Assembly (NCBI GenBank): GCA_947577075.1
Contig: CANPTW010000020.1
Location: 1 to 46,450 of the forward strand
Direction: 5' to 3'
Length of the DNA: 46,450 nucleotides
From: an uncultured Oscillibacter sp.
Lineage (GTDB): Bacteria > Bacillota > Clostridia > Oscillospirales > Oscillospiraceae
This document shows, piece by piece, positions 1 through 7,273 of this stretch; positions within the stretch are counted from its first letter, which is position 1, and each line of letters starts with the position of its first letter. A program made the position numbers and the translations under genes. The notes under the pieces are model-generated. The model did not search any database, had not been told where the DNA came from, and was given only the letters and a program-made list of their open reading frames with translations.

Positions 1-1261
1 CCTCGTTCACCACGATGCCGCCCTTCCGGTTGATTTCCAGGCCCTTGGTGGTGGATTTGATCAGGGGGTTGGGGCTGGTGCCGAGGGACATAATCACGCA
101 GTCCACATCCAGATCGAACTCGCTGCCGGGGACCTCGATGGGCCGCCGCCGTCCGGAGGCGTCAGGCTCGCCCAGCTCCATGCGGATGCAGCGGATCTTG
201 TTCACATCGTCGTTTTCGTCGGCGAAGATCTCCACCGGGTTGCAGAGGGTCTTGAAGATGATCCCCTCCTCCTCGGCGTGCTCCACCTCTTCACGGCGGG
301 CGGGGAGCTCCTCCATGCCCCGGCGGTAGACGATGTACACCTCGGCCCCCAGGCGCTTGGCGCAGCGGGCCGCGTCCATGGCCACGTTTCCGCCGCCCAC
401 CACCGCCACCTTCTTGGGCCGCTGGATGGGGGTGTCGGAGTCGGGCAGGTAGGCCTTCATCAGGTTGATCCGGGTCAGGAACTCGTTGGCGGAGTACACG
501 CCCCGGTAGTTCACGCCGGGGATGTCCATGAACATGGGCAGGCCCGCGCCGGAGCCGATGAACACGGCCTCGAAGCCCTGCTCCTCCATCAGCTCGTCGA
601 TGGAGATGGTCCGGCCGATGACCGTATCCGTGGCGATGGTCACGCCCATGGCCTTCAGCCCGTCCACTTCCTTCTGGACGATGGCCTTGGGCAGACGGAA
701 CTCGGGGATGCCGTACACCAGCACGCCGCCCGCCAGGTGCAGCGCCTCAAACACGGTGACCTCATAGCCCTTCCGGGCCAGGTCCCCGGCGCAGGTCAGT
801 CCCGCGGGGCCGGAGCCCACCACGGCGACGCGATGGCCGTTGGAGGCGGGCTTCTCCGGGGCCTCGGTAGCGTGGGCGTTGTGCCAGTCGGCCACGAAGC
901 GCTCCAGGCGGCCGATGCCCACGGGGTCCCCCTTCTTGCCCCGGACGCAGTACATCTCGCACTGAGTCTCCTGGGGGCACACCCGGCCGCAGACGGCGGG
1001 GAGGGCGCTGGTGTTGGAGATGATCTGATAGGCCTCCTCAAACTCCCCGGCGGCCACCTTCTCGATGAACTCGGGGATGTGGACCATAACGGGGCAGCCC
1101 TGCATGCAGGGCTTATTCTTGCAGTTCAGGCAGCGCTTGGCCTCGTCCAGGGCCTGCTCCTCGGTGTAGCCCAGGGCAACCTCCTGAAAGTTCTTATTCC
1201 GGACGTTGGGGTCCTGGGAGGGCATGGGGTTCTTCTCTAACGACATATTCGCCTTGGCCAT
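1..1261 (-). CDS. nfnB: NfnB: NADP(H)-binding subunit of electron-bifurcating transhydrogenase (3' end outside window)
   Basis: Large subunit of NADH-dependent reduced ferredoxin:NADP+ oxidoreductase, homologous to glutamate synthase small subunit GltD. The start ATG lies 1 base after the NfnA stop. About 420 residues are visible and the C-terminal ~45 are missing at the edge. The N-terminus has the GltD-type Fe-S cysteines (CLNCKNKPCMQGCP, then CGRVCPQETQCEMYC). An FAD Rossmann motif follows (VAVVGSGPAGLTCAGDLA, ~res 145), then a second dinucleotide fold (VAVVGGGNVAMDAARCAKRL, ~res 285) and the YRRG element typical of NADPH binding. In the family, NADPH oxidation is coupled to reduction of both NAD+ and ferredoxin. 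The immediate NfnA partner separates it from true GltD, and no GltB-type large subunit is present. The assignment is strong. Electron bifurcation itself is inferred from the family. Confidence 0.88.
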   Translation of the reverse strand, partial: MAKANMSLEKNPMPSQDPNVRNKNFQEVALGYTEEQALDEAKRCLNCKNKPCMQGCPVMVHIPEFIEKVAAGEFEEAYQIISNTSALPAVCGRVCPQETQCEMYCVRGKKGDPVGIGRLERFVADWHNAHATEAPEKPASNGHRVAVVGSGPAGLTCAGDLARKGYEVTVFEALHLAGGVLVYGIPEFRLPKAIVQKEVDGLKAMGVTIATDTVIGRTISIDELMEEQGFEAVFIGSGAGLPMFMDIPGVNYRGVYSANEFLTRINLMKAYLPDSDTPIQRPKKVAVVGGGNVAMDAARCAKRLGAEVYIVYRRGMEELPARREEVEHAEEEGIIFKTLCNPVEIFADENDDVNKIRCIRMELGEPDASGRRRPIEVPGSEFDLDVDCVIMSLGTSPNPLIKSTTKGLEINRKGGIVVNE

Positions 1262-1262
1262 G

Positions 1263-2105
1263 TTATTCGGCCTCCTTCTTGAACAGGTTGCAGGTCTCCT
1301 CGTGCTTGTGCTTCTCGAATTCCATATACATTTGGTTCCGCTTCACGGCCAGGTCCCAGTCCACCTTGTGCCCGTCGAAGTCCGGGCCATCCACGCAGGC
1401 GAACTTCATCTCGCCGCCCACGCTGAGCCGGCAGCCGCCGCACATGCCCGTCCCGTCGATCATGATGGGGCTCATGGAGACGGTGGTGGGGATGCCGTAG
1501 GGCTCCGTGGTCTTGGAGACGAACTTCATCATGATCATGGGGCCGATGGCAAAGACCTCGTCGTACTGGTTCCCCGCGTCGATGAGCTCCTTCAGCGCGT
1601 CGGTTACCAGACCTTTCCGGCCATAGCTTCCGTCGTCCGTGCAGACAATGAGCTTGTCGCTGGACTTCTTGAACTCCTCCTCCAGGATGACCAGGTCCTC
1701 CGTGCGGAAGCCCACCACGGCGTGGACCTCGGCCCCGTCGTCGTGGAACTTTTTCAGGACCGGATAGGCGATGGCACAGCCCACGCCGCCGCCGACCACG
1801 CAGACCTTTTTCTTGCCCTCGGTCTCCGTGGCCTTGCCCAGGGGGCCCACGAAGTCCTGAAGGCAGTCGCCCTCGTTCAGGTGGGTGAGCTTCTCCGTGG
1901 TGGCGCCCACGGTCTGGACGATGATGGTGACCGTTCCCTTTTCCGGGTCATAGGCGTTGATGGTGATGGGGATGCGCTCGCCCTTCTCGTCCACCCGGAG
2001 GATGATGAACTGACCCGGCTGGGCCTTTTTGGCGATCAGCGGGGCCTCGATCTCATACAGGGTCACGGTGGGGCGGAGGGCCTCTTTTCTGACGATCTTG
2101 TACAT
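1263..2105 (-). CDS. nfnA: NfnA: FAD/NAD-binding, [2Fe-2S] small subunit of electron-bifurcating transhydrogenase
   Basis: 280 aa, homologous to dihydroorotate dehydrogenase electron-transfer subunit PyrK and SudB. The N-terminal half is a flavin-binding beta-barrel. The middle is a ferredoxin-reductase-type NAD-binding fold with VCVVGGGVGCAIAYPVLKKF (~res 101-120). The C-terminal cysteine set for the [2Fe-2S] cluster (GMCGGCRLS, later FACVDGPDFDGH) is intact. The gene starts at ATG 2105 behind GAAGGAAG and is followed at once by NfnB, so the two are co-transcribed and probably translationally coupled. In the complex this subunit handles NAD(H) while NfnB handles NADP(H) and ferredoxin. A PyrK role is unlikely, since no pyrD is adjacent and the NfnB partner is. 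Confidence 0.88.
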   Translation of the reverse strand: MYKIVRKEALRPTVTLYEIEAPLIAKKAQPGQFIILRVDEKGERIPITINAYDPEKGTVTIIVQTVGATTEKLTHLNEGDCLQDFVGPLGKATETEGKKKVCVVGGGVGCAIAYPVLKKFHDDGAEVHAVVGFRTEDLVILEEEFKKSSDKLIVCTDDGSYGRKGLVTDALKELIDAGNQYDEVFAIGPMIMMKFVSKTTEPYGIPTTVSMSPIMIDGTGMCGGCRLSVGGEMKFACVDGPDFDGHKVDWDLAVKRNQMYMEFEKHKHEETCNLFKKEAE

Positions 2106-2171
2106 ACGCTTCCTTCTTTCCCTATCATGTCATGGTCAAAATTTGGGGGACCGTGTCCTGCCATAGACACA

Positions 2172-2189
2172 TTGTTTTTAGTTTAACAT
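2172..2189. promoter_or_regulatory. Rex-like operator over the nfnAB -10 box
   Basis: TTGTTTTTAGTTTAACAT matches 11 of the 14 fixed positions of the clostridial Rex consensus TTGTTAA-N4-TTAACAA and covers the -10 box of the nfnA promoter. Rex is an NADH/NAD+-sensing repressor that commonly controls fermentation and hydrogenase genes. The match is seen; control by Rex is inferred. Confidence 0.4.
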
Positions 2190-2208
2190 ATCCCGGCGGA
2201 GCCGTCAA
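2180..2208 (-). promoter_or_regulatory. Promoter of nfnAB
   Basis: On the minus strand TTGACG (2208-2203), a 17-bp spacer and TAAACT (2185-2180), about 75 bp upstream of the nfnA start. This fits a sigma-A promoter in the 293-bp gap between the hydrogenase and nfn genes. Confidence 0.6.
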
Positions 2209-2242
2209 ATGGTTTTTTCCGCCGATCCCCCCGGAACGCCCT

Positions 2243-2285
2243 TAAAACGCCTGCCGCGCCCGGGGAAGTCCCGGGCGCGGCAGGC
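2243..2285 (-). terminator. Intrinsic terminator of the hydrogenase operon
   Basis: Perfect 16-bp stem (2249-2264 with 2270-2285), 5-nt loop, followed on the minus strand by GTTTTAAG. It sits ~115 bp downstream of the hydrogenase stop and upstream of the nfn promoter, so it insulates the two minus-strand units. Confidence 0.75.
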
Positions 2286-2398
2286 GGCATGAACTTGGGT
2301 TTCCCGGGCTCCGGAGCGGGGCCCTCCCCGCGCCGGCGGCCCCTCCGCGTCGGGGCGGGCCTTTCAGGCCCGCTCCCTCCGGCGTCCGGGGGCGGCCG

Positions 2399-4159
2399 TC
2401 ACCAATCCTGCTCCGCCTCCCGCTGTGCCGTCTCCCCGGCGGACCAGGCGCCGTGGTCCGTGTGGAGGAGGTGGTGGGACCGTTCGCCCAGGGGCTTTTT
2501 GAGGTAGGTCCGGTACAGCGCCTGGACGTCCGGGTTCTCGTGGGAGAACCGGATTTCGGAGCCCGCGTCCAGCTTCCAGAGCTGGCTGCCCCGCTGCCCG
2601 GCGTACTCCTGCCCGCCGCGGATGGGCTGGCCGCCGCCCCCGGCGCAGCCGCCGGGACAGGCCATGACCTCCACGAAGTCGTAATCCACGGTTCCCTCCT
2701 CGATGGCGTCCATCAGCCGCCGGGTGTTCCCCAGGCCGCTGACCACCGCCACCCGGACGTCTCCCGCGCCGGGGATGCTGAAGGCCGCCTCCTTCCAGGG
2801 CTTCTCCCCCCGGACGGCCCTGAAGGCGTCGGCGTCCGGGTTCTTCCCCGTCACCAGATAGTAAGCGCTCCGCAGGGCCGCGTCCATCACGCCGCCTGTC
2901 GCGCCGAAGACCACCGCCGCGCCGGTGCCCGTGCCCAGGGGGCTGTCAAACTCCGCCTCCTCCAAATCGGCGGGAATGATGCAGTCGCTGCGGAACAGGC
3001 GGCACATCTCCCGGGTGGTCAGCACCACGTCCACGTCCGGGTCCCCGCAGGCGTCCCGCATGGTGGGCAGCTCGCTCTCCGCCTTCTTGGCGGAGCAGGG
3101 CATAATGGACGCCACGAAAATCTTCTTCGGGTCCAGCCCCATCTTTTCGGCGAAGTAGCTCTTGGCCACCGCACCGAACATCTGCTGGGGGGACTTGGCC
3201 GTGGACAGGTGGTCCGTATAGGCCGGATACTGGGTTTTCAAAAACCGCACCCAGCCGGGGCAGCAGGAGGTGAACATGGGCCAGCGGTACTTCCCCCGGT
3301 GGGTGAAGCGGTCGATGAACTCGCTGCCCTCCTCCATGATGGTGAGGTCCGCGGCGAAATTGGTGTCGAATACATAGTCGAAGCCGATGCGCTTCAGCGC
3401 CGCCACCATGCGGCCGGTGGTGGCCTGCTTGGCCGGGAGGCTGAAGACCTCCGCCCAGGCCACCCGCACCGCCGGGGCCACCTGGATCACCGTCGTGATC
3501 TCCGGGTCCGCCAGGGCCCGGAGGACCTTGGTGGTGTCGTCCCGGACCGTCAGGGCCCCGGTGGGGCAGTGGGTGACGCACTGGCCGCAGAAGACGCAGT
3601 CCGTGTTTTTGAGATAGCGGTTATAGCTCACGTCCACGGTGGTCCGGGAGCCGGTGCCCGCCACATCCCAGATGTTCATCCCCTGGATCTTGTCACAGAC
3701 CTGGACGCAGCGCATGCACTTGATGCACTTGCTGGCCTCCCGGACGATGGGGACGCTGAGGTCCACCTGGGCCCGCTCCGGCTGGACCGGATAGGGCTGG
3801 TAGTGGATATTCAGGTCGTGGGAGAGCTTCTGGAGCTCGCAGTAGCCGCTGCGGACGCATACCGTGCAGTTGGAATTGTGCTGGGAGAGGATGAGCCGGA
3901 GGTTTGTCTTCCGGGCGTCCCGGACCCTGGGGGAGTTCGTATGGATGACCATGCCCTCCAGGATTTCCGTGTTGCAGGCCGGGACCAGGCGGTCCGTGCC
4001 CTCCACCTCCACCATGCACATCCGGCAGGCGGCAATCTCGTTCAGGTCCTTCAAATAGCACAGGTGGGGGATGGGGATGCCCGCCTTCTCCGCCGCGTTC
4101 AGGATGGTGGCGCCCTTGGGGGCGGTCAGCTCCCGGCCGTTAATTGTAAAGTTTACCAT
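2399..4159 (-). CDS. hydA: [FeFe]-hydrogenase catalytic subunit
   Basis: About 586 aa. Domains in order: ferredoxin-like [2Fe-2S] domain (CYLKDLNEIAACRMCMVEVE), His/Cys3 [4Fe-4S] segment (HNSNCTVCVRSGYC), two [4Fe-4S] ferredoxin motifs (CIKCMRCVQVC and CVFCGQCVTHCP), H-cluster domain and a C-terminal hydrogenase small-subunit-like tail. All three H-cluster signatures are intact: TSCCPGW, MPCSAKKAE and MACPGGCAGGGGQP. The start is ATG 4159, which gives the usual ferredoxin-domain N-terminus. The in-frame sequence upstream of it is the shadow of the overlapping gene. The start overlaps the preceding gene's stop by 7 bp, which implies translational coupling and a complex with that flavoprotein. 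The four-cluster layout and GltD-like partner resemble HydDB group A2 (glutamate-synthase-linked) enzymes. The physiological direction and electron partner are not known from sequence. Confidence 0.92.
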   Translation of the reverse strand: MVNFTINGRELTAPKGATILNAAEKAGIPIPHLCYLKDLNEIAACRMCMVEVEGTDRLVPACNTEILEGMVIHTNSPRVRDARKTNLRLILSQHNSNCTVCVRSGYCELQKLSHDLNIHYQPYPVQPERAQVDLSVPIVREASKCIKCMRCVQVCDKIQGMNIWDVAGTGSRTTVDVSYNRYLKNTDCVFCGQCVTHCPTGALTVRDDTTKVLRALADPEITTVIQVAPAVRVAWAEVFSLPAKQATTGRMVAALKRIGFDYVFDTNFAADLTIMEEGSEFIDRFTHRGKYRWPMFTSCCPGWVRFLKTQYPAYTDHLSTAKSPQQMFGAVAKSYFAEKMGLDPKKIFVASIMPCSAKKAESELPTMRDACGDPDVDVVLTTREMCRLFRSDCIIPADLEEAEFDSPLGTGTGAAVVFGATGGVMDAALRSAYYLVTGKNPDADAFRAVRGEKPWKEAAFSIPGAGDVRVAVVSGLGNTRRLMDAIEEGTVDYDFVEVMACPGGCAGGGGQPIRGGQEYAGQRGSQLWKLDAGSEIRFSHENPDVQALYRTYLKKPLGERSHHLLHTDHGAWSAGETAQREAEQDW

Positions 4160-5991
4160 TTCTCCACACGTCCTCCCTTGAAGATTCCATAGCCGAAGTG
4201 GTCGCACCGGAGGCACCGGGAGGACTCCTGCCCGGCCTCCTGGTCCGTCATGCCGCACTCGATGCACAGGAAGTCGCCCTTGCGCTCCGAGGCGTCCCGC
4301 TCGGTGGCGTTGACCCGGCCCCGGGGCCGCAGGTCCGTACACCGGGGCGTGGGCACCTTGACCTCGGACTCGATCTCATGGTTGAAGCCCAGGTACTCGT
4401 CGATGTTGGCCGCGGCGGCCTTTCCGGCGGCGATGGCCCGGATCACCGTGGCCGGGCCCGTCACGCAGTCGCCCCCGGCGAAGACGCCCACCATGTCGGG
4501 GAGCTGGGTGCTGGAGTCCGCCAGCAGGGCCCCGCCCCGCTGAATCTTGATGCCCGTCTGCTCCAGGCCCCGCGTCTCGATGCCCTGGCCGATGGCGACG
4601 ATGATCGTATCCGCCGGGATGCGCAGGGGCTCCACGGCGGCGGTGCCCGGCCGGGGGCGGCCCGCCTTGTCCATCTCGCCGATGATCTGGGGCTGGGTCC
4701 AGAGAGCGGCGACGTGGCCGTTCTCGTCGGCCTCGATCCGCAGGGGGGCCTGGAGGGTCAGCACCTCCGCGCCCTCGGCGATGGCTCCCTCCACCTCTTC
4801 CTGCTGGGCGGTCATGTCCTCCTGCCGGCGGCGGTAGACGCAGGTCACCTTCTCCGCCCCCAGGCGGATGGCGGAGCGGGTCACGTCCATGGCCACGTTC
4901 CCCCCGCCGATGACCGCCACGTTCTGCCCCGTGAAGTCCGGCATCTCGTTGTCCCCGATGTGCCGCAGCAGCTCCACGGCGGAGACGACCCCGACGCTGT
5001 CCTCCCCCTCGATGCCCGTCTTCTTGTCCGTGTGGGCCCCGATGGAGAGGTAGAGGCAGTCGTACTGCTGCTTCAGCTCGTCGAAGGAGACGTCCGTGCC
5101 CACGTCGACCCCGGTATGTACCTCGATCCCCAGAGAGAGGATGGAGGCAATTTCCGCGTCCAGCTTCTCCCGGGGGAAACGGTAGCTGGGAATGCCGTAG
5201 CGCATCATGCCCCCCAGGGCCTTCTGCTTCTCATAAACCGTGACCTTATGGCCCATCAGGGCCAGGTAGTAGGCCGCCGAGAGGCCCCCGGGGCCGCCGC
5301 CGATGATGGCCACGGACTTGCCCGTGGCCTTGGCGCACTTGGGCTGGGGCACGTCCCCGGCCTGGTCCACGGCATAGCGCTTGAGCCCCCGGATGTTCAG
5401 GGCGTCGTCCACCATGTTCCTCCGGCACCGGGCCTCGCAGGGATGCTCGCAGATGTAGGCGCAGGCCGTGGGGAAGGGATTGTCCTTGCGGATAAGGCGC
5501 ACCGCGTCGGCGCAGCGCCCCTCGCCGATGAGGGCGATGTAGCCCGGGATGTCCACCCCGGCGGGGCACAGGGCCACGCAGGGCACGGGGTTCTTGAGGC
5601 ACCCCAGGCAGCGGTGGTGGAGGATGTGCTCCTCGTAGTCGTCCCGGAAGCCCTTCAGGCCCATGAGGACCAGCTGGGCCGCGTCGGTGCCGATGGCGCA
5701 GTCCGCCGTGTCCACGATGACCTGGGCGGTCTTCTCGATCCGCCGGAGGATGCCCAGGTCCGGCTCCCCGTCCAGCACCTCCCGGATCATGTTGGAGAGC
5801 TGGGTCAGCCCGATGCGGCAGGGCACGCACTTGCCGCAGGTCTGGGCCCGGCAGAGATCCAGGAAATTCAGCGCCATGTCCACGGGGCAGAGGCCCGGCG
5901 GGCTGGCCGCAATCCGCCGCTCCATGTTCCGGTAGAGCTGCTCCACCACCGCCTGGGCCTGGCCGGGGGTCTTTACTTCCAGTCTGCTCAT
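4153..5991 (-). CDS. GltD-like FAD/NAD(P)H flavoprotein with NuoF-type Fe-S domain, hydrogenase partner
   Basis: About 612 aa from ATG 5991, behind AGGAAAGAG. Residues ~45-125 resemble the NuoF C-terminal N3-cluster domain (CGKCVPCRIG plus the later DCAIGTDAAQ cysteine). A GltD-type cysteine cluster follows (CLGCLKNPVPC...CP, CEHPCEARC), then an FAD fold (VAIIGGGPGGLSAAYYLA), an NADPH fold (VAVIGGGNVAMDVTRSA, CVYRRR) and a C-terminal two-pair cysteine motif (CIECG...CLRC). It is first in the operon and overlaps hydA. It probably passes electrons between NAD(P)H and the hydrogenase, replacing the HydB/HydC subunits of classical bifurcating hydrogenases. No GltB partner is visible, so glutamate synthase activity is unlikely. 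The substrate preference cannot be read from sequence. Confidence 0.8.
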   Translation of the reverse strand: MSRLEVKTPGQAQAVVEQLYRNMERRIAASPPGLCPVDMALNFLDLCRAQTCGKCVPCRIGLTQLSNMIREVLDGEPDLGILRRIEKTAQVIVDTADCAIGTDAAQLVLMGLKGFRDDYEEHILHHRCLGCLKNPVPCVALCPAGVDIPGYIALIGEGRCADAVRLIRKDNPFPTACAYICEHPCEARCRRNMVDDALNIRGLKRYAVDQAGDVPQPKCAKATGKSVAIIGGGPGGLSAAYYLALMGHKVTVYEKQKALGGMMRYGIPSYRFPREKLDAEIASILSLGIEVHTGVDVGTDVSFDELKQQYDCLYLSIGAHTDKKTGIEGEDSVGVVSAVELLRHIGDNEMPDFTGQNVAVIGGGNVAMDVTRSAIRLGAEKVTCVYRRRQEDMTAQQEEVEGAIAEGAEVLTLQAPLRIEADENGHVAALWTQPQIIGEMDKAGRPRPGTAAVEPLRIPADTIIVAIGQGIETRGLEQTGIKIQRGGALLADSSTQLPDMVGVFAGGDCVTGPATVIRAIAAGKAAAANIDEYLGFNHEIESEVKVPTPRCTDLRPRGRVNATERDASERKGDFLCIECGMTDQEAGQESSRCLRCDHFGYGIFKGGRVEKW

Positions 5992-6037
5992 GACGTCACT
6001 TCTCTTTCCTAAAAGTTTTTTTGGTTTCCTAAATATT

Positions 6038-6066
6038 ATTATGGATGCGGGAGCTGGAAAAGTCAA
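6038..6066 (-). promoter_or_regulatory. Promoter of the hydrogenase operon
   Basis: Minus strand TTGACT (6066-6061), a 17-bp spacer and CATAAT (6043-6038), ~45 bp upstream of the flavoprotein start. The region is AT-rich against a GC-rich background. The 326-bp intergenic space also holds the divergent promoter of the HAD gene. Confidence 0.65.
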
Positions 6067-6237
6067 GAAAAGTTATAAAATAGACAATCTTTTTTGGGCA
6101 AGGCCGGTTTTTATTGTGAAAGTTTTCGCAAGAACGCCGGAGCCGTCCGGCGCACGGGGGCAGGGCGGCGGATTTTCCCCGCGCTTTCCCCGGAAGCGCC
6201 GGCAGCTCCGCCTCCCGGCGCGGGTCAAAATTGGGGC

Positions 6238-6266
6238 TTGCTTTACCGTGCGCCCTGGGCTATACT
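6238..6266 (+). promoter_or_regulatory. Promoter of the HAD phosphatase gene
   Basis: TTGCTT, 17-bp spacer, TATACT, about 50 bp upstream of the start codon. Confidence 0.6.
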
Positions 6267-6317
6267 GGTGCCTGTTCACATGGAAACGCATCCCTTTTGA
6301 AAGGAAGTCGTACCTAT

Positions 6318-7115
6318 ATGATCCGCCTCATCGCCAGCGACATCGACGGGACCCTGCTCCAGAGCGGAGCCACGGAGATCCCCCCGGTGATTTTCGACCA
6401 CATCCACCGCCTGGAGGCGGACGGCGTCCTCTTCTGCCCCGCCAGCGGGCGGCAGTACACCAGCCTCCGGCGGCTCTTCGCCCCGGTGGCGGACAAGGTG
6501 CCCTTCCTCTGCGAAAACGGCGCGGTGGTCTACGGCCCCGGGAGTCCCGGGCCCATCCTCAGCAAGACCGTCATGGACCGCCGCCTCTCGGAGGAGCTGT
6601 GCGCCGACATCCTGGCCCTGCCGGAGGCGGAGGTGCTGATCTCCGGGGCCGACGTCAGCTACCTCTGCCCCAAGGCCCCGGACCTGGAGGACCAGATCCG
6701 CTGGTTCCTGGGGAACCGCACCGCCGTCCTCCCCGCCCCGGCGGACGTGCCGGAGGACATCATCAAGGTTTCCGCCTACTGCCCCGGCGGTATCGAAGCC
6801 GCCAAGAAGGCCCTCTTCCCCAAGTGGGAGGCCCATTTCCGCTGCGCCGTGGCGGGAGCGGTCTGGCTGGACTTCACCCTGGCGGACAAGGGCCTGGGGG
6901 TCCGGAAGCTCTGCGGGGCCCTGGGCATCTCCATGGAGGAGGTCATGGCCTTCGGGGACAACTACAACGACGTCTCCATGCTGGAGCAGGTGGGCCGCCC
7001 CTATCTGATGGAGAACGCCGCCCCGGAGCTCCGGGCCCGCTTTTCCGCCCGCTGCCGGACCGTGGCGGAGGTGCTGGAAACCCTGCAGGGGCAAACGGCG
7101 TTTTCCAAATTTTGA
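6318..7115 (+). CDS. Cof-type HAD-IIB family sugar/nucleotide phosphatase
   Basis: 265 aa. HAD motif I is ASDIDGTLLQ at the N-terminus (nucleophile Asp plus acid/base Asp), motif II lies in PASGRQY, and motif IV is AFGDNYNDVSMLEQVG, which binds Mg2+. A IIB-type cap occupies the middle. The start is ATG 6318 behind GAAAGGAAG; an upstream in-frame ATG at 6231 lacks an RBS and precedes the promoter. Family members dephosphorylate sugar phosphates, PLP or flavin precursors, and the substrate cannot be told. It is a single gene, divergent from the hydrogenase operon, with no functional link to neighbours visible. Confidence 0.85.
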   Translation: MIRLIASDIDGTLLQSGATEIPPVIFDHIHRLEADGVLFCPASGRQYTSLRRLFAPVADKVPFLCENGAVVYGPGSPGPILSKTVMDRRLSEELCADILALPEAEVLISGADVSYLCPKAPDLEDQIRWFLGNRTAVLPAPADVPEDIIKVSAYCPGGIEAAKKALFPKWEAHFRCAVAGAVWLDFTLADKGLGVRKLCGALGISMEEVMAFGDNYNDVSMLEQVGRPYLMENAAPELRARFSARCRTVAEVLETLQGQTAFSKF

Positions 7116-7155
7116 ACGGTTCCTTAATTTTTGTCATAATTGTTACTTTATTGTC

Positions 7156-7193
7156 TCCTCCGCCTTTACAAGGCGGAGGAAATTCTTTATAAT
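7156..7193 (+). promoter_or_regulatory. Promoter with overlapping hairpin upstream of the peptide-binding lipoprotein
   Basis: TTTACA (7165-7170), 17-bp spacer and perfect TATAAT (7188-7193). A perfect 10-bp stem (7156-7165 with 7171-7180) has the -35 box in its loop, so it may also end the HAD transcript, though no good T-run follows. A second hairpin in the leader (7244-7250 with 7257-7263) lies 1 base before the GGAGGA ribosome site. Confidence 0.6.
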
Positions 7194-7273
7194 AGATGTC
7201 TGCCGAATCCGCCCGGAGGCGGTGCGGCGGATCTCAAACAGACAAGGCGGCCCCAGCCGCCTTTGGAGGATTT

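Noticed and set aside
278..6012. Long plus-strand open frames opposite nfn and hydrogenase genes (e.g. 278-1240, 2453-4192, 4198-6012).
   Set aside because: They are antisense shadows caused by high third-position GC: His/Gly/Val/Leu-rich, low complexity, no RBS, no domains.
6067..6095. Second Rex-like site near the hydrogenase promoter (TTGTCTATTTTATAACTT on minus).
   Set aside because: Only about 9 of 14 consensus positions match and it lies upstream of the -35.
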